A DNA stretch of 64,000 bases from Paenibacillus sp. BSR1-1 (GTDB taxonomy: Bacteria > Bacillota > Bacilli > Bacillales > Cytobacillaceae). A program made the position numbers and the translations under genes. Below the pieces are notes generated by a model. It saw only the letters and a program-made list of their open reading frames with translations. It searched no databases and was not told the DNA's origin. The stretch lies in assembly GCF_030403775.1 (NCBI RefSeq), contig NZ_JAQMWQ010000001.1, forward strand, positions 1 to 64,000, written 5' to 3'. Below, piece after piece: positions 48,399-57,239 of this stretch (position 1 is the first letter of the stretch; each line of letters begins with the position of its first letter).

Positions 48399-48452
48399 TG
48401 GCGGGACTGCGTGGGAATCGAACCCACCAGACCTGGCACGCAGGTTTGAAGT
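48399..48452 (-). tRNA. selC: Decayed 3' part of selenocysteine tRNA, copy 2
   Basis: Same orientation and sequence as the remnant at 41224: CCA end, GCAGTCCC acceptor strand, T arm and part of the variable arm. It has one base missing before the variable arm and an 11-base gap that removes the anticodon-stem 3' strand, joining TTTGAAG directly to CCTGCG. Not functional. Confidence 0.7.
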
Positions 48453-48521
48453 TAGAAGGAAGGTGTACTTCTGTATTTGTTAGTTAATATTAGTTATCGA
48501 GAATCTTTGACAGTCCTCAGA

Positions 48522-49067
48522 CTACCTAATCCAAACCCCGTTCTTATCAAAGAGGTAGGATTTGCGGCCGATGGTTAAAGTGCCTGTTGCCATGACGCCG
48601 TTACTGTTGAAGTAGTACCATACATTGTCGATTTTTAACCATCCGACCTGCATCACACCGCTGCTCTTAAAGTAATACCAATTCTTTCCGCTTTTCAACC
48701 AGGCTGTCTTCATGGCTCCATTATCAGCGAAGAAGTACCACACCGTGCCAACCTTCAACCAGCCAGTCACCATCGCACCACTGCTGTTCATGAAATACCA
48801 GGTCGAACCGACCTTATACCAGCCAACCTTCTTCTGGAAGGTCGTAGTGTCGTAATAAACCCATTTACCATTTTCCTTAACCCAGCCTGATTTCTTTGGT
48901 GGTCCTGGTATTACTAATTTTGAATTAACATACAATCTTCCTTTAGACAACATGGTCATTTCATTTCCATTATTATCCTCAACCTCTATCTGTCCGCCGT
49001 TTAATACAATGTCCTTTTCCTTTGGAACAATCCATTGTCCAAGTGGTAAAACAAACCATTTCACCAA
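48522..49067 (-). CDS. Cell-wall-binding repeat protein, likely 5'-truncated
   Basis: 181 aa. About six tandem ~20-residue repeats with the choline-binding-type pattern GW.K.G..WYYF.S.G.M (for example GWLKVGTVWYFFADNGAM and AWLKSGKNWYYFKSSGVM) fill residues 60-181. Ahead of them is a short unrecognised segment (LNGGQIEVEDNNGNEMTML). There is no signal peptide and the only start is TTG without a clear ribosome site, so this is probably the surviving C-terminal half of a surface amidase or other wall protein. Confidence 0.7.
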   Translation of the reverse strand: MVKWFVLPLGQWIVPKEKDIVLNGGQIEVEDNNGNEMTMLSKGRLYVNSKLVIPGPPKKSGWVKENGKWVYYDTTTFQKKVGWYKVGSTWYFMNSSGAMVTGWLKVGTVWYFFADNGAMKTAWLKSGKNWYYFKSSGVMQVGWLKIDNVWYYFNSNGVMATGTLTIGRKSYLFDKNGVWIR

Positions 49068-49143
49068 TGGGAAAGATTAAAATATTAGGATAGGCAAGGT
49101 TACTCACTTGGGTTTTTTTATGGAAAATTTAATCTTTGAAGTG

Positions 49144-49731
49144 TTAAGAAGGATATCTCACCACTACATGTAACACGGCCTCTTCATCACAGATATTCTT
49201 ATAAAGATGTTTGCTCGCAGCTTCAAACTTAATGGAATCAAACTGTTTGAGTTGGTATACCCTCTCCTCTACTTTAAAGCTGATATTTCCCCTCATTACC
49301 GTTACAAATTCCATTGCTCCTTTATGATGCGGCTCCGGCGAGTACATGGCTTGCGGTTCAAGAAATGCTCGATATATTTCCATTGTTGGTCCATCTGTAC
49401 TCCGAAAAACTGTCTCTACTCTCCATGTTTGGTCTGGCCCATAAATCATAAAGCCCTCTCCACATCTCGAAAGATCGACATGATCGTCCATTACTAAAAT
49501 TCTTGTTAAAGGGATCGATAACCCTTCTGTAATTTTCCATACAACTCCTAATGTGGGATTAGTTTCTCCCCTTTCAATCTTTCCTAACGTAAGCTTGCTA
49601 ACACCTGTTTTTTCGGCAAGCTCCTTGAGGCTCAATTTTTGTTCGCTTCTAATTTTCCGAAGCAGCCCGCCCATTTGTTGAATTAATTTTCTTGTTTGTT
49701 CATCTCCTAATCCCATCATTCCGTCCTCCAT
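49144..49731 (-). CDS. XRE-family regulator with cupin domain
   Basis: 195 aa. HTH at residues about 20-75 (LRKIRSEQKLSLKELAEKTGVSKLTLGKIERGETNPTL), then a cupin sensor domain (EPHHKGAMEFVTVMRGNISFKVEERVYQLKQFDSIKFEAASKHLYKN). Such regulators sense small ligands or metals. Divergent from a BenE-like permease across 90 bases holding a palindrome, so it probably controls that gene and itself. The N-terminal Met choice is open (M1, M5 or M6). Confidence 0.85.
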   Translation of the reverse strand: MEDGMMGLGDEQTRKLIQQMGGLLRKIRSEQKLSLKELAEKTGVSKLTLGKIERGETNPTLGVVWKITEGLSIPLTRILVMDDHVDLSRCGEGFMIYGPDQTWRVETVFRSTDGPTMEIYRAFLEPQAMYSPEPHHKGAMEFVTVMRGNISFKVEERVYQLKQFDSIKFEAASKHLYKNICDEEAVLHVVVRYPS

Positions 49732-49747
49732 ATTTTTTGTATATTTT

Positions 49748-49765
49748 TGTATATTTTTATATACA
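49748..49765. promoter_or_regulatory. XRE operator
   Basis: TGTATA-N6-TATACA inverted repeat; a further TGTATATTTT direct repeat lies 11 bases before. Between the divergent regulator and permease genes. Confidence 0.6.
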
Positions 49766-49821
49766 TTTTATCAGTTATAATATATTATACTATACTGTAG
49801 CTTATTTTAGGAGTGAGTACT

Positions 49822-51051
49822 TTGTGGAAGAAGAATATTGTTGAATTTCCCCGATTATTATCGATTGGAAATATTTCAAATGGTTTTGTGGCCTGGCTAT
49901 TCGGCGCAACTGGACCATTACTGATTGTTTTACAAGCAGCTTCGAAAGGCCACCTATCTGATTCAGCGATTACATCCTGGATCTTTGCTATTTATGGAAT
50001 TGGGGGATTGCTATCGATTGGTCTCTCCTTTTATTACCGCCAGCCGATTGGATATGCTTTTTCGATTCCTGGTGCAATTCTTGTCGGAGCATCCTTATCT
50101 CATTACACATTTAGCCAGGTAGTTGGTGCCTATCTCGTGACAGGCATCGTCATTTTTCTTTTAGGAATATCTGGAATGATCGATAAATTAATGAAGGTCC
50201 TTCCTATGCCAGTCATGATGGGAATGGTTTCCGGCGTCCTTCTTCCTTTTGGTACAGATATGTTTCGTTCTGTTCTCGACTATCCCTTGTTAAATGGAAT
50301 TCCTTTTCTAGTATTTCTTGTTCTTTCTTTTTTCGGAAAGCTGTCAAAAAAATTCCCTCCCATTGTTGGGGCTATTCTCACATCTATTGTTTTATTAAAA
50401 GTATTACCAGGAATTCAAGTTCATGGTGTATCATTTTCTTTGGCGGTACCGCACGTGGTCTTTCCTTCCTTTAATCTATCTGTGATGGGAGAACTGGTTA
50501 TTCCGTTAGTGCTTACGGTCATCGCAATACAAAATGCTCAAGGAATTGCTGTTCTGGAGAGTGCGAATTATCTCCCGCCCATTAATTCTATGACGAGTTG
50601 GAGCGGGATTGGATCGATTCTCAATGGATTTATGGGCGGCCATTCTGCTTGTATTGCCGGTCCAATGACTGCCTTATTAGCAAGTGAAGAATCTGGATTG
50701 AAAGAAAATCGTTATGCCGCTGCAATCGTATTAGGAATTTTGTCATGTTTATTAGCGATTTTTGCACCAATGGCGGCAGCCGTTCCCCATTTGATTCCCT
50801 CCTCATTAATTAAAATGCTGGGCGGGCTGGCCATGATTAATGTCCTGATTGACTCTTTGAAGACGAGCTTTTCAGGGCGTTTTAAAACAGGTGCTTTATT
50901 TTCATTTTTGATTACGATTTCTGGAATTTCTCTCTTTCATATCGGGGCACCTTTTTGGGGATTGGTTGGAGGAACCTTAGCTTCCTTCTTCATAGATCGA
51001 ACAGATTTAAAACCTTCTGCTTCACAGGATCAAACAACTCAATCGGTTTAA
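49822..51051 (+). CDS. BenE-family permease
   Basis: 409 aa, about 12 membrane segments. Matches the benzoate/H+ symporter BenE family (GNISNGFVAWLFGATGPLLIVLQAA, YAFSIPGAILVGASL, LPMPVMMGMVSGVLLPFG, SILNGFMGGHSACIAGPMTALLAS). In Bacillus the substrate is not established; benzoate itself is only the namesake. TTG 49822 follows AGGAG by 9 bases; GTG 49813 overlaps the site. Divergent from the XRE-cupin regulator. Confidence 0.82.
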   Translation: MWKKNIVEFPRLLSIGNISNGFVAWLFGATGPLLIVLQAASKGHLSDSAITSWIFAIYGIGGLLSIGLSFYYRQPIGYAFSIPGAILVGASLSHYTFSQVVGAYLVTGIVIFLLGISGMIDKLMKVLPMPVMMGMVSGVLLPFGTDMFRSVLDYPLLNGIPFLVFLVLSFFGKLSKKFPPIVGAILTSIVLLKVLPGIQVHGVSFSLAVPHVVFPSFNLSVMGELVIPLVLTVIAIQNAQGIAVLESANYLPPINSMTSWSGIGSILNGFMGGHSACIAGPMTALLASEESGLKENRYAAAIVLGILSCLLAIFAPMAAAVPHLIPSSLIKMLGGLAMINVLIDSLKTSFSGRFKTGALFSFLITISGISLFHIGAPFWGLVGGTLASFFIDRTDLKPSASQDQTTQSV

Positions 51052-51061
51052 TAGTCACAAA

Positions 51062-51091
51062 AAATGGCTTGGAGTTTCCTCCAAGCCATTT
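51062..51091. terminator. Bidirectional terminator
   Basis: Perfect 13-bp stem AAATGGCTTGGAG / CTCCAAGCCATTT with a 4-base loop; the T run is strongest on the minus strand (toward the permease). Confidence 0.88.
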
Positions 51092-51095
51092 ACCA

Positions 51096-51490
51096 TTATT
51101 CCCCTTTTGTGATATCTGCCAAAATTTCATGAGAACGAAGGCGGGCTTGGTGATCATACACCTGGGCAATCGCCATATTTTCATCAGCCCCGCTTTCCTC
51201 TAGCCCTTGCTGCCGGCCCAAGTGGAAGTACGCAGAACCATGACCTTCTATATATTTACCTTTAGCTACCAAACTAGTATCTTGAGTAATAATTTCATCC
51301 AGCAGCTGTTTCCTATCCATTAATGGCAACATGGTAACAGACTTCCCCTTATATTTGATTACGTCAAATATATTTAAAAGTTCTGGAAACTTGTTTGTAA
51401 CCTCATTTTTGTGTCTGGTATATAGCCTTACCTTATTATCAAACTTTGAAAGTATGAGCCGAATACCGTCCAGCTTAAGCTCTGTAAATA
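51096..51490 (-). pseudogene. ATP-dependent DNA ligase (LigB/YoqV-like), internally deleted
   Basis: One open frame carries the adenylation motif ELKLDGIRL, then YTRHKNEVTNKFPELLN, and then jumps (near 51345) to MLPLMDRKQLLDEII...KYIEGHGSAYFHLGRQQGLE, skipping the middle of the nucleotidyltransferase domain (motifs III-IV). The 5' end is closed by a TGA, and the tail after LGRQQGLE diverges. The SPbeta-type ligase is about 270 aa; only about 130 codons remain. Confidence 0.7.
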
Positions 51491-51502
51491 GGCTTCACCT
51501 TA

Positions 51503-51650
51503 TATGAAACAAACTGCCCCCCAATTGATAGACAACCTAAAAATTGGAGGAGCAGTTTTTCTATGGGCGGAACCCAAAGTTTTCCCTCCGAAAGTAAAAC
51601 AAATAAAGGTTGCCAATCACCAAATCCAAGTCTGGTGCTTGACACCCTAA
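51503..51650 (+). mobile_element. Left-end remnant of an IS3-family element
   Basis: Starts with ACTGCCCCCCAATTGATAGAC, shaped like an IS3-family left end, then an ATG at 51564 and a frame reading EPKVFPPKVKQIKV, the typical OrfA beginning. After that only a scrambled tail (QIQVW) remains. Different from the IS end at the window start. Confidence 0.45.
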
Positions 51651-51673
51651 GTTATAAACAACTTAATCCTGAT

Positions 51674-53215
51674 TTATGCTAATCCATTCCATTCAATTCG
51701 ATACAAATCATGTCGTCGATCGCGTAATTGGCGCAGCGAACCAGAATTCCGAGAACGTCTCAGCTTCTCAAGGTCTACGTCACCAACAACTACAGTGTCA
51801 ATGTTAGCATCACATTCCCCTACAATCCCATCCCTTGCAAACTCAAAATCGGAAGGCGAGAAAATTCCAGATTGTGCGTACTGAATATCCATATTCTCAA
51901 CATGCGTTAAGTTGCCCACGGTTCCAGCAATACAGGTATATACTTGGTTCTCAATCGCACGTGCCTGGGCACAGTAGCGAACACGGAGGTACCCCTGACG
52001 ATCCTCCGTACAAAAAGGTACAAATATAATGTTCGCACCCTTATCAACAGCAATCCTTGCGAGTTCCGGAAACTCGATGTCGTAAGAAATGTGGATAGCA
52101 ATCTTTCCGCAATCCGTGTCAAACACATGAATTTCGTTTCCTTCTGAAATACCCCACCACTTTTTCTCGTTTGGTGTGGCGTGAATTTTGGACTGTTTTT
52201 CTATCGTGCCGTCGCGACGGAATAGAAAACCAACATTGTAGACATCCCCATTTTCTTCAACAAAATGTGATCCACCAACAATGTTGATGTTATATCGTAC
52301 TGCGAGTTGCGTAAACAGTTCAATATATTGATCTGTATAGGTTGCCAGTCGTCGAACTGCCTGATCCGGCCGTTTTTCATCGAGAAATGACATCAATTGG
52401 GTTGTAAATATCTCCGGAAATACAACAAAATCAGATCCGAAATCAGCCGCGACGTCGACATAGTACTCAATTTGCCGATTAAAATCCTGAAACGAGTCAA
52501 TTTTTTTCATCATGTACTGAACCGCACAGATTCTAACCGGGAACGATGTGCGATAAATTCGCTTATTCTTTGGACGATAATCGATGTTGTTCCATTCCAT
52601 CAAGGTAGCCATAGAATCAGATGCTTTGTCATCTGGCAGGTAGCTTGTGTTGATACGTTTAATGGTAAACCCCTGCAGGAGCTGAAAGGACAAAACTGGG
52701 TCATAAATACTGTGCTTCTCAACTGCAGCAACATACTCACGAGCCGACATTTCATTCTTGTATTTGTGGTAATTTGGTATTCGTCCGCCGATAATGATGC
52801 TTTGAAGATTTAATCGAACAGCGAGTTCCTTGCGCGCCTCGTAAAGACGGGCACCTAGTTTCATACGCCGGTATCCTGGATCGACCATCACTTCAATCCC
52901 GTACAAATTTTTTCCAATGGGGTCGTGATTCGTGATATACCCGTTGTCCGTGATAACGTCCCATGTGTGCTGGTCGTCATATTCTTCAAAATTGACGATT
53001 AAACTTGAACAGGAACCTACAATCTTGTCCTCATATTCCACGCAAAATTGACCCTCTGGGAAAATTCGAATGTGACTAACCAATTGCTCCCGCTTCCATG
53101 GGTCCATGTTAGGGAAGCAAACTTTCCCTAACTCTAAAATTTCATCAATGTCTTCGATTTGTATGTTGCGAATGATTATTTTCTTCTCGTATTTCGACAT
53201 ATCTGTCTCTGACAC
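51674..53215 (-). CDS. GNAT acetyltransferase fused to nitrilase-family amidohydrolase (YhcX-like)
   Basis: 513 aa. Residues about 10-210 are a GNAT domain (acetyl-CoA loop GYRRMKLGARLYEAR). Residues about 225-510 are a carbon-nitrogen hydrolase: Glu in FVVFPEIFTTQ, Lys in SKIHATPNEKKWW, and the nucleophile region IHISYDIEFPEL, where Ser (codon TCT) stands at the position of the catalytic Cys. Relatives such as B. subtilis YhcX have Cys there in my recollection, so amide hydrolysis is probably lost or altered. The protein is otherwise full length. Confidence 0.88.
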   Translation of the reverse strand: MSETDMSKYEKKIIIRNIQIEDIDEILELGKVCFPNMDPWKREQLVSHIRIFPEGQFCVEYEDKIVGSCSSLIVNFEEYDDQHTWDVITDNGYITNHDPIGKNLYGIEVMVDPGYRRMKLGARLYEARKELAVRLNLQSIIIGGRIPNYHKYKNEMSAREYVAAVEKHSIYDPVLSFQLLQGFTIKRINTSYLPDDKASDSMATLMEWNNIDYRPKNKRIYRTSFPVRICAVQYMMKKIDSFQDFNRQIEYYVDVAADFGSDFVVFPEIFTTQLMSFLDEKRPDQAVRRLATYTDQYIELFTQLAVRYNINIVGGSHFVEENGDVYNVGFLFRRDGTIEKQSKIHATPNEKKWWGISEGNEIHVFDTDCGKIAIHISYDIEFPELARIAVDKGANIIFVPFCTEDRQGYLRVRYCAQARAIENQVYTCIAGTVGNLTHVENMDIQYAQSGIFSPSDFEFARDGIVGECDANIDTVVVGDVDLEKLRRSRNSGSLRQLRDRRHDLYRIEWNGLA

Positions 53216-53966
53216 GTTCTCACACCCTCGTTCTAGTTGTAAAGCTATGTAGTTTCCTTGAAAATATCCTAGCTTCTATTAAAATGCCATTATTCATTTA
53301 TGATTCCCTTTAATTACATAATTAATGATGCATATAAAAGTTATCCTGAGTCAAAAATTCCATTTTCCCCTTAACCTTGCGAATGATTGATCTTTTATAT
53401 TAACTCCATCTACTAATACCTCACACTTGGTGACATCATCTCCTTAGCAAAAGCAGTAGGATGGTGCTTATTCCACCGCTTAGTCATTCCAATTGTAATG
53501 AATAGATACGTTATTAAGAGTAATCCTGTTTTAATTCTTTGTCACGTTAAACGAAAGACTGTAAGTTAAGCCATTCCACTGCATGGTTGAATTTCAAGAT
53601 TTAATGAACGGAATTGAACCGATACGGATTTCTTGCTCAAGCAGTCTCTAGACCCGCTCTATACGCTCTGAGATTAAGTCACGTTTCATCTAAGTTAGGA
53701 CAGATAATTGAAAAAAACGACAAAAAAAGATAAAAATGGATTAATTTTTCTTTTATATTTTCATAATTAGAAGTATAAAAGTTTTCCTCATCAAGTGATC
53801 CATGACTAAAAACTCTCATAAGATTCATTTTATATAGCAGTGAGGGGAGGAGAAACCTTGAATAATCGATTATTCGTTTTACGCAATTATGAAACAATCG
53901 TAAGTTAGTTTGTTTGTTGTATCTGCTTACCTTGTGTTTTATTTAAATATGAATGGAGTGTATTTC

Positions 53967-54170
53967 ATGATTTTCAGCCAACAGGATTTCAATGTAAAAA
54001 AATTAAACAACTCGATTTGATCTGCTATTAAAAGAGACGCAAAATATTTGTATAAATTAATATTACAGATTAATGGAGAAACCAAAAATATGGACCTTGA
54101 ACAGGGAGAGGCGTTCATAGACCATAACTTTATCTCGGAACAACGAAGGTCGACTCGTCAAATTCGTTGA
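53967..54170 (+). pseudogene. Small ORF with an in-frame TGA, unknown
   Basis: 67 codons in one frame: MIFSQQDFNVKKLNNSI, TGA at 54018-54020, then SAIKRDAKYLYKLILQING and ETKNMDLEQGEAFIDHNF to a final TGA. GGAGTG precedes the ATG by 6 bases. The composition after the stop looks coding. No family recognised; most likely a decayed gene. Confidence 0.35.
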
Positions 54171-54331
54171 ACGGAGTTTTAATTTCAGTAACAGTTTAAG
54201 ATTCAATAGTGTCTTCTTCTGTCTTCATTGGCTTAAACTTCTCTTGAATTGAAATATGAAAAAGGTTTTCAAGATAACACCAACGCAGAATACTCTCATT
54301 GTTCTTACACCAATATTGACAAAAACAAAGA

Positions 54332-54366
54332 CAAAAAGCCGTTCTCTGTAATTGAGAAGGGCTTTT
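54332..54366 (+). terminator. Terminator near the urease operon end
   Basis: AAAAGCC-GTTCTC / GAGAAG-GGCTTTT stem; its T run is on the plus strand, with a partial T run on the minus strand beyond ureD. Confidence 0.6.
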
Positions 54367-54492
54367 ATTGTGGAATAAAGCTAGCATAACCATCCTGGGT
54401 TAATTGTAATTTCCTCTAATCCACCAATATCCTCCTGCACAATCCTCAACAACAATGCATCCTTCTTTCCAAGAAAGATGCATTCCACAACC

Positions 54493-55308
54493 TTAGTATT
54501 TCCTCCATCTAACAACATCCTTCGCCAACATCTGATGTCTGGCCCATCCATGCGCAAGAGTAATCATTTTCTCAATCATCCCTGTAGACCGAGCCAGCAG
54601 CCTCAAAATCACTCCTCCCTTCGGCAAAGTGGACAATCCGAAACAAACGTCTTCCTGAATATCCTCCATGACTTCATATAAACCATCCAAAAAAACTTTA
54701 TCTGCTTGATTATGAAAGATGAGGAGGGTCCCAACATGGGTATACCCCTCCATTTGCATAATCCCGTTCAACTGATCGTCCGGCTTAAGCAGCAAATGAT
54801 CAAATAAAACGAGCTTGTCATTTTTATAGACTTTTAATTTCGAACGGATCCAGTCATAGCGAAACAAGCTCCCATCCTCTGCCCATCCAGGTGTGATTAT
54901 ATCGCTATAAAAAAAAACAGCTTCCTCCTCCATCCGAACATTAGTTTCTTGTATAAAACGCGCACCCTCATAAGCGATTAATGAATCCGGAAAATATTCA
55001 AGCACACTTCCCTTGCCCACTTTCAAATTTGTTTGCTGAACAACAGGGTTTTTCGGCGTTTTATATACTTTTGTAGCGGATTGCGTAGTAACTGCCAATT
55101 CCGCTCCCGCCTCAACAGAAAGGTCAGTCAAATAGGTATCGCCGTCGACATAGCCGCCCCCAACATGAATCAGATAAACGGTTGGCACATGCTCCTCCAG
55201 GTAAACCGGGCGGGTTAACTTCAATGCCCCCTCATAATAACAGCTGGATACAATACTTTTGGACTGCCTTCTGATTGCAGAAAGCTCCAATACACCGGTG
55301 TAGCTCAT
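54493..55308 (-). CDS. ureD: Urease accessory protein UreD
   Basis: 271 aa. Scaffold of the UreD-UreF-UreG nickel-insertion complex. Recognised by [36 protein letters not shown] and the [15 protein letters not shown] block. The ATG overlaps the ureG stop (ATGA). Last gene of the operon, as is frequent in Bacillus-type urease clusters. Confidence 0.94.
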   Translation of the reverse strand: MSYTGVLELSAIRRQSKSIVSSCYYEGALKLTRPVYLEEHVPTVYLIHVGGGYVDGDTYLTDLSVEAGAELAVTTQSATKVYKTPKNPVVQQTNLKVGKGSVLEYFPDSLIAYEGARFIQETNVRMEEEAVFFYSDIITPGWAEDGSLFRYDWIRSKLKVYKNDKLVLFDHLLLKPDDQLNGIMQMEGYTHVGTLLIFHNQADKVFLDGLYEVMEDIQEDVCFGLSTLPKGGVILRLLARSTGMIEKMITLAHGWARHQMLAKDVVRWRKY

Positions 55309-55919
55309 GACTCCAATCCCAGTAATAGAGCTTGTTTTTTAATCCAATCGATCACTTGATCAAGGCCTGTTCCATCTTTTAAATTTGTAAAAATATAAGG
55401 CTTATCCCCTCTAGCAGCGATTGTATCCCGCTCCATGATTTCCAGACTTGCCCCAACGTAAGGCGCCAAATCAATTTTGTTGATGATGAATAAGTCTGAC
55501 TTAATCATCCCTTGTCCGCCTTTGCGCGGAATTTTTTCCCCTTGAGCCACATCAATAATATAAATGGAGAAATCAACAAGCTCCGGACTGAATGTTGCCG
55601 CTAAATTATCGCCGCCGCTTTCGACGAAGATCAATTCAACATCAGGGTGCCTTTCCCTTAATTCATCGATGGCCGCAAAATTCATCGAGGCATCCTCACG
55701 AATCGCCGTATGCGGACAACCGCCAGTTTCCACCCCGATTACCCGATCCTGAGGCAGCACTCCGTTTTTCATGAGAAATAACGCATCTTCCTTTGTATAG
55801 ATGTCATTCGTGACAACGGCCATGCTCAGTTCTTCGTGCATCGCCCGCGTTAATTTTTCCACAAGCATCGTTTTTCCTGCGCCAACAGGTCCTCCAATTC
55901 CTATACGTACTGGTTCCAT
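55305..55919 (-). CDS. ureG: Urease accessory GTPase UreG
   Basis: 204 aa from ATG 55919, the standard length; GAGGG is 9 bases upstream, and the longer frame to 56030 runs into ureF. SIMIBI-class GTPase: P-loop [15 protein letters not shown], metal-binding [19 protein letters not shown] (CPH motif), [16 protein letters not shown] and NKIDLAPYV. Drives nickel delivery to urease. Confidence 0.96.
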   Translation of the reverse strand: MEPVRIGIGGPVGAGKTMLVEKLTRAMHEELSMAVVTNDIYTKEDALFLMKNGVLPQDRVIGVETGGCPHTAIREDASMNFAAIDELRERHPDVELIFVESGGDNLAATFSPELVDFSIYIIDVAQGEKIPRKGGQGMIKSDLFIINKIDLAPYVGASLEIMERDTIAARGDKPYIFTNLKDGTGLDQVIDWIKKQALLLGLES

Positions 55920-55947
55920 TCTCAACATCCCTCTTTTTCTAAAAAAT

Positions 55948-56634
55948 TTAAGACATAAACAAGCGTACATGTAATCGTTCATGACGCATTTGGGCAATTT
56001 CCAATCCCGGGCTGACCGCCCCAAGATCATCCTTAGACAACAACAAAATCTTCCGAACGGCTTTCTTTAAAAGCGGCTGGATGTTGACCAACAGCTTTTG
56101 ACCATCTGTCTGTCCGAGGGGAATGCTGCGGACTGCGTTTTGAATCAGTGAAGAAACAGCTCCATATAAATACGCGCCAATGGCAGTTTCTTTTCCCACT
56201 TGTAAGTGGCAGGCAACGATCGAAAAAACCAAGGCAGAATGTCCATAGGCCTGCTTTTCTTTGATTTTATCGAGATAATCATCGAGAATCGGTGATGGAT
56301 ATAGGCCTGCACATAGTTTTGCCATTCGTTCCCCAATTCGGCGATTTCCGATCCTCGTTTCTTCCGCAAGGCTCGCTGCAAATAATAATTGATCTAGCTC
56401 GAATAGATCCGCCATCCTGTTTTGCCCGACCCCTTCAAAAGCAAGCCGGCACGCTAGTCCCTCGACAAAAACAAGCTGTTTTTCGATATATACGATGATA
56501 GCTTCAGAAAAGCTTTTCGTATCCGTAATGACTTGTTCCTGAATGTAGGTTTCCAATCCGAACGAATGCGAAAAGGCTCCGGATGGAAAGTTGGAATCAC
56601 ACAACTGAAGCAGCGGAAACAATTCATTAATCAT
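55948..56634 (-). CDS. ureF: Urease accessory protein UreF
   Basis: 228 aa. All-helical UreF with [24 protein letters not shown] at the N-terminus and [15 protein letters not shown] near the C-terminus. It bridges UreD and UreG. ATG 56634 overlaps the end of ureE (ATGATTAA), so translation is coupled; the TTG four codons earlier is less likely. Confidence 0.94.
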   Translation of the reverse strand: MINELFPLLQLCDSNFPSGAFSHSFGLETYIQEQVITDTKSFSEAIIVYIEKQLVFVEGLACRLAFEGVGQNRMADLFELDQLLFAASLAEETRIGNRRIGERMAKLCAGLYPSPILDDYLDKIKEKQAYGHSALVFSIVACHLQVGKETAIGAYLYGAVSSLIQNAVRSIPLGQTDGQKLLVNIQPLLKKAVRKILLLSKDDLGAVSPGLEIAQMRHERLHVRLFMS

Positions 56635-57073
56635 GGCGGTGTCCAATATGGCGAAACGCCTGCTTTACCTTTCGATTTTCCCGCTTAAAAGGAATTTCTA
56701 ATTGCTGGAGAAGCTCTTCGACTAAATAATCATACTGAACAAGCATTTCATTTCCTTCAAATTGGGCCGGGAGATGACGGTTCCCCAGTTGGTGGGCAAT
56801 TTCCCCCATCTGCTGGATCGACGTTGGCTGGATCACCAACAAGTCATCATTTTTAACGGAGATTACGATCATATTTCGTTCATCTATATATAAGACATCA
56901 CCGTCGATTAAGTCACGATTGTCTTTTAAGCGAATCCCAATCTCCTTGCCATGGTCGGTGACAACACGCTGAATCCGTTTAACCAAGTCATCGCTGTTCA
57001 TGTACACCCGTTCTGTATGCGGTGCTTTTTTTTCTATTGTCGCAACATTTCCAATTACTTTTTCAATAATCAT
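56627..57073 (-). CDS. ureE: Urease nickel metallochaperone UreE
   Basis: 148 aa. N-terminal domain ([25 protein letters not shown]) and C-terminal metal-binding domain ([21 protein letters not shown]). The tail ends HIGHRHD, a short His cluster, not the long His-rich tail of Klebsiella UreE. GAGAG precedes the start. Confidence 0.94.
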   Translation of the reverse strand: MIIEKVIGNVATIEKKAPHTERVYMNSDDLVKRIQRVVTDHGKEIGIRLKDNRDLIDGDVLYIDERNMIVISVKNDDLLVIQPTSIQQMGEIAHQLGNRHLPAQFEGNEMLVQYDYLVEELLQQLEIPFKRENRKVKQAFRHIGHRHD

Positions 57074-57239
57074 TTTTTTCTCTCCTTAAAAAAGAAATAG
57101 AGTAGGGCGTTACAGAATAAATTTCTCCAAACTTGGTGAATGTTTCGCGAAAAAAGAATTTATTTCGCCAAACAAAATAGAACCCTTCAAACAAGTAAGG
57201 ATGTGTTGTACCCTCCTGGGTTTCGGCAACTCAAACACC

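Larger units (their letters stand above)
53216..54492. other. 1.3-kb stretch of apparent gene decay
   Basis: No intact gene. A short ORF at 53967-54170 is interrupted by TGA. A 16-codon TTG ORF near 53859 has a good ribosome site but stops at once. The ORFs at 53679-53897 and 54196-54393 on the minus strand lack ribosome sites. A terminator lies at 54332-54366. Confidence 0.5.

Noticed and set aside
53679..53897. 72-aa minus-strand ORF
   Set aside because: AT-rich, low-complexity translation, no ribosome site, no family resemblance.
54196..54393. 65-aa minus-strand ORF ending EEDTIES
   Set aside because: The C-terminal part looks mildly coding but it spans a terminator hairpin and lacks a ribosome site; left out for lack of support.
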